Below, in pieces: positions 7,174-15,584 of a DNA stretch of 35,156 nucleotides. The number at the start of each line of letters is the position of its first letter. Position 1 is the first letter of the stretch. Below the pieces are notes generated by a model, which saw only the letters and a program-made list of their open reading frames with translations, searched no databases and had not been told where the DNA came from. The stretch comes from Roseburia sp. (lineage in GTDB: Bacteria; Bacillota; Clostridia; Christensenellales; Pumilibacteraceae). The stretch lies in the NCBI GenBank assembly GCA_023665905.1, contig JAMPDA010000018.1:1-35156 (forward strand). The letters are read 5' to 3'. The position numbers and the translations under genes are program-made.

Positions 7174-8391
7174 ATGTCCGAATACAATCCTTACAAAGAA
7201 GAATACAAACGCCCGCTGGGCGCCGATATGGTTTCGTCTGAAAAGGGAGATGCGCCCGATACGACCGCGTCGGAAAATGCAACCGAGCCGAAGAATGAGC
7301 ACGCGCCCGAAAAAACCGCACCCGAAACGACCGTGCCTGTGCGCACGGTAGATAAGGTCGTTTCATTAACGTATGCGTCGGTCTTGCTCGCGTTTCATCT
7401 GCTCACGATCGTGCTGTTACTCTGCGGCTGCGTACGGTTTAACGGTAACAATATAAATATCATATATGCGTTTAAGCTTATATTCAACATATTCAGGACC
7501 ACTAAGGGCACGGTTTATATGTCGCTCATAGGCGGCGCAATGGGCGCAGGCTTTTTCGTGTGCGTCGTTTTCGGCGTCATATTTGCGGTGCGTTCCGTCC
7601 GCATGTTTACGGCTCTCGTCAAAAACAGAAATAAGGCGCACGAAGATTGCAGAATAAACTACGGCATGATAAAAAAGATGTTCGACCTATCGATCAATAT
7701 ATTCGTCGGCACAGTCATATTTACCGCGGTCGCCGACCTTTTGAGCGTGAACGAGCTGTCCGGCATGATGATAGCGCTATTAGTGTGCGGCGGGATCGTG
7801 TTCGTCGCACAGCGTGCCGTCTACTATATCTATAAGTTCGACGAGTTTGTTCCCGTCCGGTTCATATTCGATACCTTAGGAAATGCGGTGCTGTATGTGC
7901 TTCTGGCATTGACAGTCGGATTTCTCAATAATGCCGCAGGCAAAGATCTCTTTTACGGCGCGCAAAAGATGTTCAACGGCAATGTGTTCGGCGGCAGCGT
8001 CAGTTCCGCTACGTATTCGCTGTATGTGAGCGTTTTGGAGCCGGCGCTGTTCGTGGCGATAGCGATAGTTATGCTCGTCATAACAGTGTGTAGCGTTCGC
8101 GGCACATTTGCCGTAGAGGCGGAACGGCGTTCCAAAGTAAAAGCGGCGCTCATACTGCTTGCGATCACCACGGTCATGCACCTAATATTCCGAGTATTTA
8201 TCGCGAGCGGCGTTAAATCATTCGATATTTCACTGCTGAGCTCGTGGCTAAAGCGCATTAGTTTGACGTACATACCGCTTTTGCTTATTGCCGTAGCGAT
8301 GCTTATAAGGTCTTTATCGTTCGGGATAGCGATCGGCAAAGGAGGAAGCAAGCCGTCTGCCGCGCCCAAAGAGCAGAATATACCGCAATAG
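7174..8391 (+). CDS. Polytopic membrane protein of unknown function
   Basis: 405 aa. About 60 charged residues at the N-terminus (rich in Glu, Pro, Thr) precede roughly eight hydrophobic segments. The first covers VSLTYASVLLAFHLLTIVLLLCGCV, and others lie around GGAMGAGFFVCVVFGVIFAV, IALLVCGGIVFVAQ and VLYVLLALTVGFL. No transporter or enzyme signature is recognisable. The ATG at 7174 is preferred over 7165, because GAGGAGG (7158-7164) would touch the latter but stands 9 nt from the former. It follows the preceding gene by one base and should be translationally coupled to it. A strong terminator at 8406 ends the operon. Confidence 0.8.
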   Translation: MSEYNPYKEEYKRPLGADMVSSEKGDAPDTTASENATEPKNEHAPEKTAPETTVPVRTVDKVVSLTYASVLLAFHLLTIVLLLCGCVRFNGNNINIIYAFKLIFNIFRTTKGTVYMSLIGGAMGAGFFVCVVFGVIFAVRSVRMFTALVKNRNKAHEDCRINYGMIKKMFDLSINIFVGTVIFTAVADLLSVNELSGMMIALLVCGGIVFVAQRAVYYIYKFDEFVPVRFIFDTLGNAVLYVLLALTVGFLNNAAGKDLFYGAQKMFNGNVFGGSVSSATYSLYVSVLEPALFVAIAIVMLVITVCSVRGTFAVEAERRSKVKAALILLAITTVMHLIFRVFIASGVKSFDISLLSSWLKRISLTYIPLLLIAVAMLIRSLSFGIAIGKGGSKPSAAPKEQNIPQ

Positions 8392-8405
8392 AAACACCGG
8401 ATATG

Positions 8406-8440
8406 AAAAAGCTCGCCGAAAAACAACGGCGAGCTTTTTT
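8406..8440. terminator. Bidirectional terminator
   Basis: AAAAAGCTCGCCG pairs with CGGCGAGCTTTTT, with A-tract and T-tract on the two sides. It can stop both the membrane operon on the plus strand and spoIIID on the minus strand. Confidence 0.9.
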
Positions 8441-8444
8441 GTAA

Positions 8445-8714
8445 TCAGCTATTTTTTTCGCCGTTATTTTCGCACAGGTGTTTTTTTCGCGTCGCTTCGC
8501 CGCCGCGAATGTGGCGGACGCTGAGATTATAGTCGAGCACTTTGCGCACTCTTTCGAACAGCGCGGGGTCGATGTCAGATAGGAGCTCCGTCACATACTT
8601 ATGCACGGTCGATTTTCCCATGCAGAAGTGTTTTGCGGCGGCGCGGACCGTGCAGGCGTTTTCGGCTATGTACAAGCCGAGTTCTGTTATGCTGTCCGAT
8701 ATGCTGTCGTTCAT
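8445..8714 (-). CDS. spoIIID: Stage III sporulation protein D-like transcription factor
   Basis: 89 aa. SpoIIID is a small DNA-binding regulator of mother-cell genes during sporulation. The match to the family is clear from the helix-turn-helix (CTVRAAAKHFCMGKSTVHKY) and the highly conserved DYNLSVRHIRGGEAT tail block, followed by a basic C-terminus. The ATG at 8712-8714 is chosen because GGGGAG lies 6 nt upstream and the family starts there. An upstream in-frame ATG (8756) would add an atypical 14 residues. It stands alone, convergent with the membrane operon. A mother-cell sigma-E promoter is expected, but I could not identify one with confidence. Confidence 0.93.
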   Translation of the reverse strand: MNDSISDSITELGLYIAENACTVRAAAKHFCMGKSTVHKYVTELLSDIDPALFERVRKVLDYNLSVRHIRGGEATRKKHLCENNGEKNS

Positions 8715-8893
8715 ACAAGCTCCCCGAAATATATTGCGGCGCGTATAAATGCGCATAGCTCAAGGCGCATGCCGCGGCTTTAGTGTTTTAATATATGACC
8801 GTATTCGACGCATTATGAAAGATTACCGCGAAAAAAGCCGAACGCGCGGCGGCATAAGATGTCGGCACTGCGTAAAAGCGTCGGTGCAAATAC

Positions 8894-8922
8894 TTGACTA
8901 AATTTTGCGATTACTTTATAAT
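8894..8922 (+). promoter_or_regulatory. Sigma-A promoter for greA-lysS
   Basis: TTGACT, 17-bp spacer, TATAAT (8917-8922). Start near 8929, giving a short leader to the ATG at 8955. Confidence 0.85.
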
Positions 8923-8954
8923 ATACGGTGAGTAAATATGCAAGGAGATTTGTT

Positions 8955-9710
8955 ATGCCCAAAGAATATATCATGACGGCTGCCGGAAAGCGCGAGCTCG
9001 AGGAAAGGCTCGAGCATATCAAGCTTGTGGAAATGCCGCAGATCGTCGAGGAAATAGCCATTGCGCGCGCGCAGGGCGACTTGTCCGAAAACGCCGAATA
9101 CGAGATCGCGCGCGAGGAGCAGGCACAGCTCCAGAACGAGATCGACGCCATCAAGGAAAAACTCGCGTACGCGAAGATAATCGACGAGCGCTCCATAAAG
9201 GACGACGTCGTATCTATCGGCTGTGCGGTCGAGGTCGTGGAAGCCGACATCGCGGAAGGGCTTGAAGCCGTAGAAAAATGCGGAATGACGCGCACCGACA
9301 TAATAGAAGGGTTCCTGACGCGCATGTCCGTCTATGATATGCGTGCCAACCGCTACAATCGCGCGTTGCTCAACGAGCTCACGCCCGACGATTACGCTTC
9401 CGCCGCTTCTGAGCTTTTGGCGTGCAAGCGCTACAAAAAAGACGATCTCTTGGACAAGGGCTTTACCGAGTCCGAGCTGGGCGTAAAATCAAAGGGCAAG
9501 ACCAAGATCGACAGGTCCAAGTGCGGCGGCATAAAGGTGTACACCATTGTGGGTTCGCACGAGGCGGACGCGCTCAACGGCAAGATAAGCAACGAGTCAC
9601 GCGTCGGTGCGGCGCTCCTCGGCAAGGAAGAGGGCGACGTGGTCATGGTCGGCGACCTGCTCTTTAAGATCATCGATATAACCGTAGACAGAAAAGCCGT
9701 CAAGAAGTGA
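8955..9710 (+). CDS. greA: GreA-type transcription elongation factor with a large insertion
   Basis: 251 aa against the usual 158 or so. Residues 1-80 form the coiled coil. Its acidic tip (ARAQGDLSENAEYEIAREEQ) enters the RNA polymerase secondary channel and stimulates transcript cleavage; the Asp and Glu needed for this are present. The C-terminal FKBP-like domain starts normally (DDVVSIGCAVEVVE, to about 96). It is then interrupted by about 96 residues and resumes at KVYTIVGSHEADALNGKISN (about 194) with the family ending (LLGKEEGDVV). The insert is helical and charged (TRTDIIEGFLTRMSVYDMRA, LTPDDYASAASELLACKRYK). It falls between two strands that are adjacent in ordinary GreA. AGGAGA precedes the ATG. 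lysS follows 29 bp later, a common Firmicutes arrangement. Confidence 0.9.
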   Translation: MPKEYIMTAAGKRELEERLEHIKLVEMPQIVEEIAIARAQGDLSENAEYEIAREEQAQLQNEIDAIKEKLAYAKIIDERSIKDDVVSIGCAVEVVEADIAEGLEAVEKCGMTRTDIIEGFLTRMSVYDMRANRYNRALLNELTPDDYASAASELLACKRYKKDDLLDKGFTESELGVKSKGKTKIDRSKCGGIKVYTIVGSHEADALNGKISNESRVGAALLGKEEGDVVMVGDLLFKIIDITVDRKAVKK

Positions 9711-9739
9711 TCGGCGTACACATGAACAAGTGAGCAATT

Positions 9740-11233
9740 ATGGCAGATAATATAGAAACAACCGTAGGCGCGGCGGAAGAAGAAAATACCGACGCGCTGA
9801 GAGCCGTACGGCTTGCAAAGCTCGACGAGCTTTGCGCCGCAAACGCCGACCCGTTTAAGATAACGAGTTTCGGCGTGACGGCGCACGCGCGCGATATCAC
9901 AGCTTCGCCCGAGGTCGGCAAGGAGGTGTCCGTCGCCGGCAGGCTGATGAGCAAGCGCGTAATGGGCAAGGCGAGCTTCGGGCACATACTCGACGTGACG
10001 GGACAGGTGCAGATATACGTCAAGTCCGACAATTTGGGCGCCGAAGTTTACGACTCGTTTAAAAAGCAGATCGACATCGGCGACATAGTGGGCGTAAGCG
10101 GCGAAGTTTTCGTCACGCACCGCGGCGAGGTTTCCGTCGCAGTAAAGCAGCTTACGCTGCTTTCAAAGTCGCTGCTGCCGCTGCCCGAAAAATGGCACGG
10201 GCTCAAGGACAACGATCTGCGTTATCGCAAACGGTATCTCGACCTCATCGTCAATACGGAAGTCAAGGACACCTTTATAAAGCGCAGTAAGATAATTTCC
10301 GCCGTGCGCAGCTATCTCGACGGCGAGGGATTTACGGAAGTGGAAACGCCCATTCTAAACACCGTCGCAGGCGGTGCGGCGGCGCGTCCGTTCATTACGC
10401 ACCACAACACGCTCGATCTCGACATGTATATGCGCATTGCGCCCGAGCTGTATCTAAAGCGGCTCATTGTGGGCGGACTCGAACGCGTGTATGAGCTCGG
10501 TCGGTGCTTCCGCAACGAGGGCATGGACATAAAGCACAATCCCGAGTTTACGATGATGGAGTTGTACCAGGCGTACGGCGATTACACGGACATGATGCGC
10601 CGCACCGAGGACATTTACACCGCGGCGGCGTGCGCCGTCGGCTTGGGCGACAAAATAACGTATCAGGGCAGGGAGATAGATATTTCCACGCCTTGGCGGC
10701 GCGTCACCATGCGCGACATCGTAAAAGAAACGATCGGCGTGGACTTTATGGATCTGACCGACGAACAGGCGCGGCAGGAGCTCAAAAATCGCGGCTTGGA
10801 GTTCGAGGGCGAAAAGAACGCCGCCGAATGTATGTACGTCGCTTTCGACAAGCTGGTGGAGAGCACGCTCATACAGCCGACGTTCGTCACCGGCTATCCC
10901 GTGGAAGTGTCGCCGCTCGCAAAGCGTTCCGACGACGGCTTGACATACAGGTTCGAGTTTTTCATAAACGGCTGGGAGGGCGGAAACGCTTACTCCGAGC
11001 TCAACGATCCGCTCGATCAGGCTAACCGTTTCAACACACAGCGAAAGATGATGAAGCAGGGCAACGAGGACGCGCAGGCTGCCGACGACGACTTTGTGGA
11101 AGCGCTCGAGTACGGTATGCCGCCGACGGGCGGATTGGGCATAGGCATCGACCGCATGGTAATGCTGCTTACGGACAGCGCGTCCATTCGCGACGTGATA
11201 CTGTTCCCCACGATGAAACCCAGAAAAAATTGA
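9740..11233 (+). CDS. lysS: Lysyl-tRNA synthetase, class II
   Basis: 497 aa, normal length. It attaches lysine to tRNA-Lys. The N-terminal OB-fold anticodon-binding domain (SVAGRLMSKRVMGKASFGHI) is followed by the class II catalytic core. Motif 1 is near VETPILNTVAGGAAARPFIT. Motif 2 is RCFRNEGMDIKHNPEFTMME. Motif 3 is GGLGIGIDRMVMLLT, ending RDVILFPTMKP. It is cotranscribed with greA. The ribosome-binding site is weak (AAGTGAG region), so coupling to greA translation is possible. No T-box leader is present in the 29-bp gap. Confidence 0.97.
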   Translation: MADNIETTVGAAEEENTDALRAVRLAKLDELCAANADPFKITSFGVTAHARDITASPEVGKEVSVAGRLMSKRVMGKASFGHILDVTGQVQIYVKSDNLGAEVYDSFKKQIDIGDIVGVSGEVFVTHRGEVSVAVKQLTLLSKSLLPLPEKWHGLKDNDLRYRKRYLDLIVNTEVKDTFIKRSKIISAVRSYLDGEGFTEVETPILNTVAGGAAARPFITHHNTLDLDMYMRIAPELYLKRLIVGGLERVYELGRCFRNEGMDIKHNPEFTMMELYQAYGDYTDMMRRTEDIYTAAACAVGLGDKITYQGREIDISTPWRRVTMRDIVKETIGVDFMDLTDEQARQELKNRGLEFEGEKNAAECMYVAFDKLVESTLIQPTFVTGYPVEVSPLAKRSDDGLTYRFEFFINGWEGGNAYSELNDPLDQANRFNTQRKMMKQGNEDAQAADDDFVEALEYGMPPTGGLGIGIDRMVMLLTDSASIRDVILFPTMKPRKN

Positions 11234-12282
11234 CGGCGCGACATTTCGGTGTCCGTGTATCACGAAAAGTGGAAAAATTAGGTGACCGATTAAAGGCGTC
11301 CGCAGATGCGGATAAGCTCAGACTGCACACGCCCGGGCACAAGGGCGAGCTGTGTTCGCTCGATTTGACGGAACTATCCGACGGGTCGTTCCCGAGCGTC
11401 GCGATTGCGGAAGCGGAACGCGAAATAGCAGATGTCTACGGCGCGCGGCACGCGCGTATGCTGTGCGGCGGAAGCTCGCAGGGCGTAAAAGCCGCCGTGT
11501 ACTTTGCGGGTTCGAACGGCATAGTCGATATTAATTCCCACCGCTCGGTGTTCGACGGGTTTAAGCTTGCAGGCAAGCGGTGCTCCGCCGCGGGCGTACG
11601 CGGCGCGCTTACGCCTATTACCGTAAAGGACATAGCGTCGGCGCTCGCTCCCGATATAGGCGTCGTTGTCGTCACGTCGCCGACGTATTACGGCTATGTG
11701 GCGGACGTAGACGGCATACGCGAATTTTGCAGGGCGCACGGACTGCTTTTTGCCGTAGACGGCGCGCACGGCGCACACTTCGGCGCAAGCAAACTGCTGC
11801 CCGAGCCGTTTGCCGGACGTTGCGACGTGTGCAACGTTTCCACGCACAAGACGCTTTCCGCGCTTACGCAGACGGCTGTACTGCTCGACAATCTTTCGGA
11901 CTCCGACAGTGCGCGGCTGAGCGACGCCGTAGATATTATGGGCACCACCAGCCCGTCGTATCTGCTGTACGCGTCGATCGACGGCGCGGTGCGCAAAATG
12001 CGCGACAGCGCGGCGGCATACGAGCGGCTGTACGAGCCGCTATGCGAAATAAAAGCGCAATTCCCGTTTTTACAAAACGACGATTTTACGCGGCTCGTGT
12101 TGGACTGCTCGCGCGTCGGCGCGGACGCAACGGCAATAAACGCGGCGCTGTGTCGGCGCGGCGTTTACAGCGAAATGACGGACGGCAAGAACATAGTTTT
12201 TATTTTCACCGCTGCGGACACGCCCGAAACGGCGGAAAAATTCGCGTCGGCATTGCGCGGCGCGATAGAGGACGTCACATGA
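11230..12282 (+). CDS. Orn/Lys/Arg decarboxylase-family PLP protein, YaaO-like
   Basis: 350 aa, fold-type I PLP enzyme of the Orn/Lys/Arg decarboxylase group, shorter than the usual 480 or so because the C-terminal domain is reduced. Family marks are LHTPGHKG near the N-terminus, SSQGVKAA, the PLP-ring Asp in FAVDGAHGAHFG, and the Schiff-base lysine in STHKTLSALTQTA. The substrate cannot be told from sequence. In B. subtilis, yaaO also sits directly before tmk. The TTG at 11230 overlaps the lysS stop codon, and a GTG at 11269 is an alternative start; neither has a good ribosome-binding site. It overlaps tmk by 4 bp at its end (ATGA). Confidence 0.85.
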   Translation: MTARHFGVRVSRKVEKLGDRLKASADADKLRLHTPGHKGELCSLDLTELSDGSFPSVAIAEAEREIADVYGARHARMLCGGSSQGVKAAVYFAGSNGIVDINSHRSVFDGFKLAGKRCSAAGVRGALTPITVKDIASALAPDIGVVVVTSPTYYGYVADVDGIREFCRAHGLLFAVDGAHGAHFGASKLLPEPFAGRCDVCNVSTHKTLSALTQTAVLLDNLSDSDSARLSDAVDIMGTTSPSYLLYASIDGAVRKMRDSAAAYERLYEPLCEIKAQFPFLQNDDFTRLVLDCSRVGADATAINAALCRRGVYSEMTDGKNIVFIFTAADTPETAEKFASALRGAIEDVT

Positions 12283-12890
12283 AAAAAGGCAAGTTCATAG
12301 TTTTGGAGGGCTGCGAGGGCGCAGGCAAAAGCAAACAGTGCGCGCTGCTCGCGTCGGCGCTAAAAAGCAGAGGGTTGGACGTCGTTTCGACGCGCGAGCC
12401 GGGCGGAGCGCCGCTCGCGGAGCAGCTCCGAAAGCTCATTCTCGACCCCGAATACCGTCCCGACGCCGTCACGGAGCTTTTGCTGTATTCGGCGGCGCGG
12501 CGCGACCACTTGAACAGCGTGGTGTTTCCTGCGCTCGCCGACGGCAAGATCGTCATTTGCGACAGGTTCATTTATTCGACGGTCGCATATCAGGGCTACG
12601 GGCGCGGGCTCGACCTCGATTTTGTGGATCGCGTAAACCGTTCGACGGTGTATCCACTCGAGATAGACCTCGCGCTGTTTATAGACGTTTCGCCCGAGGA
12701 CGGGTTTTCGAGAAAGGGAGGAGCGGACGCGACCGACAGACTTGAACGGGAAAGTATCGAGTTTTTCCACCGCGTCTACGGCGGCTTCAAGGCGATGTGC
12801 GATAAGGGATTGCTTACCGCTATCGACGCGAGCGGCACGAAAGAACAGACGGCAGCCAAAATACTCGCCGCCGTCGAAAGGGCGCTATGA
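12279..12890 (+). CDS. tmk: Thymidylate kinase
   Basis: 203 aa, standard size. It phosphorylates dTMP to dTDP. The P-loop is LEGCEGAGKSKQ, the substrate-binding DR motif is VICDRFIYSTVAYQG, and REPGG (residues 38-42) contacts the phosphate. ALFIDVSPEDGFSRKG covers the LID region. It overlaps the preceding PLP gene and the following holB gene by 4 bp each, which suggests translational coupling. Confidence 0.96.
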   Translation: MKKGKFIVLEGCEGAGKSKQCALLASALKSRGLDVVSTREPGGAPLAEQLRKLILDPEYRPDAVTELLLYSAARRDHLNSVVFPALADGKIVICDRFIYSTVAYQGYGRGLDLDFVDRVNRSTVYPLEIDLALFIDVSPEDGFSRKGGADATDRLERESIEFFHRVYGGFKAMCDKGLLTAIDASGTKEQTAAKILAAVERAL

Positions 12891-13882
12891 GCGCGCCGTT
12901 ATTGAATAAATACGCGTCGCTGTACGAAAAGCTCGACATTCTTTCCGCAGTGACGGGTGAAGCGTCCGCGTATCTTTTTAGCGGCGAGGACAGCGACGGC
13001 TTGGCGACGCTCGCGCGGCTTGCGGCGGCGCGCGTGTGCGGACTGCCGTACTCGCAGGCATTCGAGGATCGCGCGGATATAACGGTTTATCCGATATCGG
13101 ATAGCGTCGCGCCGCAAAAAAAGAGCGCTAAAGGCAAAAAGCCGGACGCGCAGCCCAAACGCGCGGCTGTTTCCGTGGACGATATACGAGACATCGTCGG
13201 GTCGCTCTATCTTACGCCGTTCGAGCTTAAAAAACACGTGTACATCATAGAAAACGCGGAGAGCATGAGCGAGATCTGCCAGAACAAACTGCTCAAATCG
13301 CTCGAGGAGCCGCCGGCGCACGTCTGCTTTATACTGTGTGCGTGCGGCAGACTTTTGCCGACGGTAGAATCGCGGTGCATCAAGTCGGAGCTCGCATCCT
13401 TCGACACGGAAACGGTGGCGAGGGAGCTGTCGAGATTTTACTCGGACAGAAAGGCGATAGAACTCGCCGCGCGCGCCGCAAGAGGCAATCTCGGCATGGC
13501 GGAGCGCATGATTGCCGACGTGGAGTTCGGAGCCACGTACGCCGCGGCGCTCGAAATACTCAAGCTGTCCGACGGCAGCAGAATGTTCGGTCGCGCCGCC
13601 GCCGTTTACGACAAGTTCACGCGCGAGCGTATCGGCGCGGTATTGGGACTTATGGAATATCTGCTTTGCGACATCGCGCGTCTGCTGTCGGGCGGAGAAA
13701 CGGTGTTCGACCGAAGCGATGTGGAAAGTGTGGCGAACGGGTTTACGGCGTATTCGGCGGCAAAGTGCTCGGAGCACGTGCGCGAGGCTAAGCGCCGCAA
13801 CGACGCAAACTGTATGCCGATCGCCGTTATGGACACAATGGTTATAAAGATAATGGAGGAGAAAGCAATATGCCGAAGGTAA
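12887..13882 (+). CDS. holB: DNA polymerase III delta-prime subunit
   Basis: 331 aa. It is a clamp-loader component of the AAA+ fold, without a nucleotide-binding P-loop, as is normal for delta-prime. Diagnostic blocks are VDDIRDIVGSLYLTPFELKK, then VYIIENAESMSEICQNKLLK with SLEEPPAHVCFILC, and the sensor-1/arginine-finger segment LLPTVESRC. A lysine-rich stretch (PQKKSAKGKKPDAQPKRA, about residues 80-97) replaces the region where zinc-binding cysteines often occur. It sits between tmk and ricT, as in Bacillus, and overlaps both. Confidence 0.93.
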   Translation: MSAPLLNKYASLYEKLDILSAVTGEASAYLFSGEDSDGLATLARLAAARVCGLPYSQAFEDRADITVYPISDSVAPQKKSAKGKKPDAQPKRAAVSVDDIRDIVGSLYLTPFELKKHVYIIENAESMSEICQNKLLKSLEEPPAHVCFILCACGRLLPTVESRCIKSELASFDTETVARELSRFYSDRKAIELAARAARGNLGMAERMIADVEFGATYAAALEILKLSDGSRMFGRAAAVYDKFTRERIGAVLGLMEYLLCDIARLLSGGETVFDRSDVESVANGFTAYSAAKCSEHVREAKRRNDANCMPIAVMDTMVIKIMEEKAICRR

Positions 13883-14967
13883 TAGGAGTAAGATTCCGCA
13901 CTTCGCCGCGCGTGTACTTTTTCGCGCCGACGGAGGGCGAGGAGTATGCCAAAAACACGGCGGTGGTGGTGGAAACACAGCGCGGGATCGAGCTTGCCAC
14001 AGTCGTTCAACCGCCGCACGACGTGCCCGACGAGCAAATAGTGGCGCCGCTCAAAGGCGTTATGCGAATAGCGACCGAAAAGGACATTGAAGCGGCAAAG
14101 GCGGACGAGAGCAAAAAACGCGAGATACTTTCCGTCGCACGCGAAAAGGTGGCGGCGCGCGGGCTCGATATGAAGATCGCCGATTGCGAGTTCACGGTCG
14201 ATCACAGCAAGCTCGTGCTGTACTTTACGGCGGAACAGCGCGTCGATTTCCGCGAGCTCGTGCGCGACCTCGCGTCGGCGTTCCATACGCGCATAGACCT
14301 GCGCCAGATAGGTGCGCGCGACGAGTGCAAGCTCATAGGCTCGCTCGGCACGTGCGGCATGCCGTGCTGCTGCGGCAGATTCGAGTCGGACAGCGAGCAT
14401 GTTTCCATAAAAATGGCCAAAAACCAAAACCTCGCGCTTACGCCCGGCAAGATAAACGGCATGTGCGGCAGGCTTTTGTGCTGTTTGGCGTACGAAAACA
14501 AGACCTACGAGGACGCCATTCGCCGTATGCCCAAGCACGGCACGACGGTCACGGCGCGTGACGGCAGACGCGGCACGGTCGTGTCGGTGACGCCGCTCAC
14601 CGAAAAAGTGCGCGTGCGCATAGGCGACGACGACAACTTCGAGTTCTGCGAATTCGACCTCGAAGAACTCAGCTTTACGCGCGAAGCTCCGCCGCAGGAT
14701 AAGAACAACGGCGGAAAGAATAACGCCGAAAAGAAGGATAAAAACGTCCGCCGCGCGGACGGACGACGTGCCGACAAAAACGGCAATGCCAATAGGAACG
14801 GCAATGTAAACAGGAACGGGAATGTCGCCGGCGACGGGAATTCTGATAAAAACGCCGGCGCGGCAGGCGAGAGAGCGGGCGACGACGCGGCACGCAAACG
14901 CCGTCATCGCGGCGGAAAGAACAACAAGCCCAAGACCGACCGCAAGCCTACGGAACGTGCCGAATAA
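13870..14967 (+). CDS. ricT: PSP1-domain protein, RicT/YaaT
   Basis: 365 aa. In B. subtilis, RicT works with RicA and RicF in an Fe-S-containing complex that promotes RNase Y processing of mRNAs and affects sporulation and biofilm formation. Residues 1-275 are the PSP1 domain, with the conserved Cys clusters LGTCGMPCCCGRFESD and MCGRLLCCLAYE that ligate iron-sulfur. The last 90 residues are an added low-complexity basic tail, with NGNANRNGNVNRNGNV repeats and a KRRHRGGKNNK end, likely disordered and possibly RNA-binding. GGAGGAG precedes the ATG, which overlaps holB by 13 bp. Confidence 0.93.
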   Translation: MPKVIGVRFRTSPRVYFFAPTEGEEYAKNTAVVVETQRGIELATVVQPPHDVPDEQIVAPLKGVMRIATEKDIEAAKADESKKREILSVAREKVAARGLDMKIADCEFTVDHSKLVLYFTAEQRVDFRELVRDLASAFHTRIDLRQIGARDECKLIGSLGTCGMPCCCGRFESDSEHVSIKMAKNQNLALTPGKINGMCGRLLCCLAYENKTYEDAIRRMPKHGTTVTARDGRRGTVVSVTPLTEKVRVRIGDDDNFEFCEFDLEELSFTREAPPQDKNNGGKNNAEKKDKNVRRADGRRADKNGNANRNGNVNRNGNVAGDGNSDKNAGAAGERAGDDAARKRRHRGGKNNKPKTDRKPTERAE

Positions 14968-15012
14968 CCCTGTGGTTTTAGCCGCTGTGTATAGTTATCG
15001 CAGATAAAACAC

Positions 15013-15225
15013 ATTTATTCGAAGAGCAAATTTGCTTGCTTGCACAATCACAGATTGAATAGTTATTTATTACGTATTCTATCGAAGTGAACGTGTAAGC
15101 AATAGGTCGCGCAGCATTTGGCTGCCGACGTGGACAAATTAGGTTTTATACTCCGCCGCGTGGCTAGCGGAACACCCGTAGGGTGTCCAGGGATTGCCCT
15201 GGGGGTATAATATCTAAATTATAAT
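15013..15225 (-). repeat. Hairpin-rich repeat element, copy C
   Basis: Same ends as copies A, B and D (TTATTCGAAGAGCAAATTTG and GGGGTATAATATCTAAATT). It carries an extra module of roughly 80-95 bp that ends near GCAGCATTTGGCTGCCGAC and is shared with copy A. Hairpins: CCGC/GCGG, ACACCC-GTA-GGGTGT and CCAGGG-ATTG-CCCTGG. The last stem differs in sequence from copies B and D yet stays fully paired. It occupies most of the 14968-15236 gap; no gene is seen there. Confidence 0.8.
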
Positions 15226-15236
15226 TAATTTTTCTA

Positions 15237-15265
15237 TTGACAACACCGCACATAAATGGTATAAT
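15237..15265 (+). promoter_or_regulatory. Consensus sigma-A promoter for ferredoxin
   Basis: Perfect TTGACA, 17-bp spacer, perfect TATAAT, plus an extended -10 TGG. It is the best-matching promoter in the window and predicts very high expression. Confidence 0.92.
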
Positions 15266-15292
15266 CACGTTATAACTATTTGGAGGTAAATC

Positions 15293-15460
15293 ATGGCACA
15301 CAAAATTTCCGACGAATGCATTTCGTGCGGCGCTTGCGCGGGAGCTTGTCCCGTAAACGCGATCAGCGAGGGCGACGGCAAGTATGTGGTCGATGCGGAC
15401 ACTTGTATCGACTGCGGCGCGTGCGAGGGCGAGTGCCCGACGGGCGCGATCGGCGAGTAA
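15293..15460 (+). CDS. 2[4Fe-4S] ferredoxin, clostridial type
   Basis: 55 aa, the typical size of clostridial ferredoxins. It is a soluble low-potential electron carrier, for example for pyruvate:ferredoxin oxidoreductase or hydrogenase. Two CxxCxxCxxxCP motifs are present: CISCGACAGACP (residues 9-20) and CIDCGACEGECP (38-49). Each cluster takes three cysteines from one motif and one from the other. GGAGG lies 6 nt before the ATG. It is a monocistronic gene between a consensus promoter and a terminator. Confidence 0.97.
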   Translation: MAHKISDECISCGACAGACPVNAISEGDGKYVVDADTCIDCGACEGECPTGAIGE

Positions 15461-15478
15461 TTCAAACAAAGACCAAAC

Positions 15479-15514
15479 AAAAAGGGCTCGGGTATGCTTC
15501 CGAGCTCTTTTGAT
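15479..15514. terminator. Terminator after ferredoxin
   Basis: AAAAAGGGCTCGG pairs with CCGAGCTCTTTT around a short loop, with an A-tract before and a T-tract after. Confidence 0.85.
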
Positions 15515-15584
15515 TTGGCGTAGTCGCAGAAATGTGAAGCAACTTTACTACATCTGTACAATAACCATGCGCGGCAAAGCCGCT

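Noticed and set aside
8715..8800. Sigma-E promoter for spoIIID
   Set aside because: A GTCATAT-like -35 is present on the minus strand, but no matching CATACAnT -10 at proper spacing could be found.
12899..13978. Long minus-strand frames across holB and ricT, and similar ones under galT, prs and lysS
   Set aside because: They are all shadows of clear plus-strand genes with arginine/histidine-rich composition and no recognisable domain.
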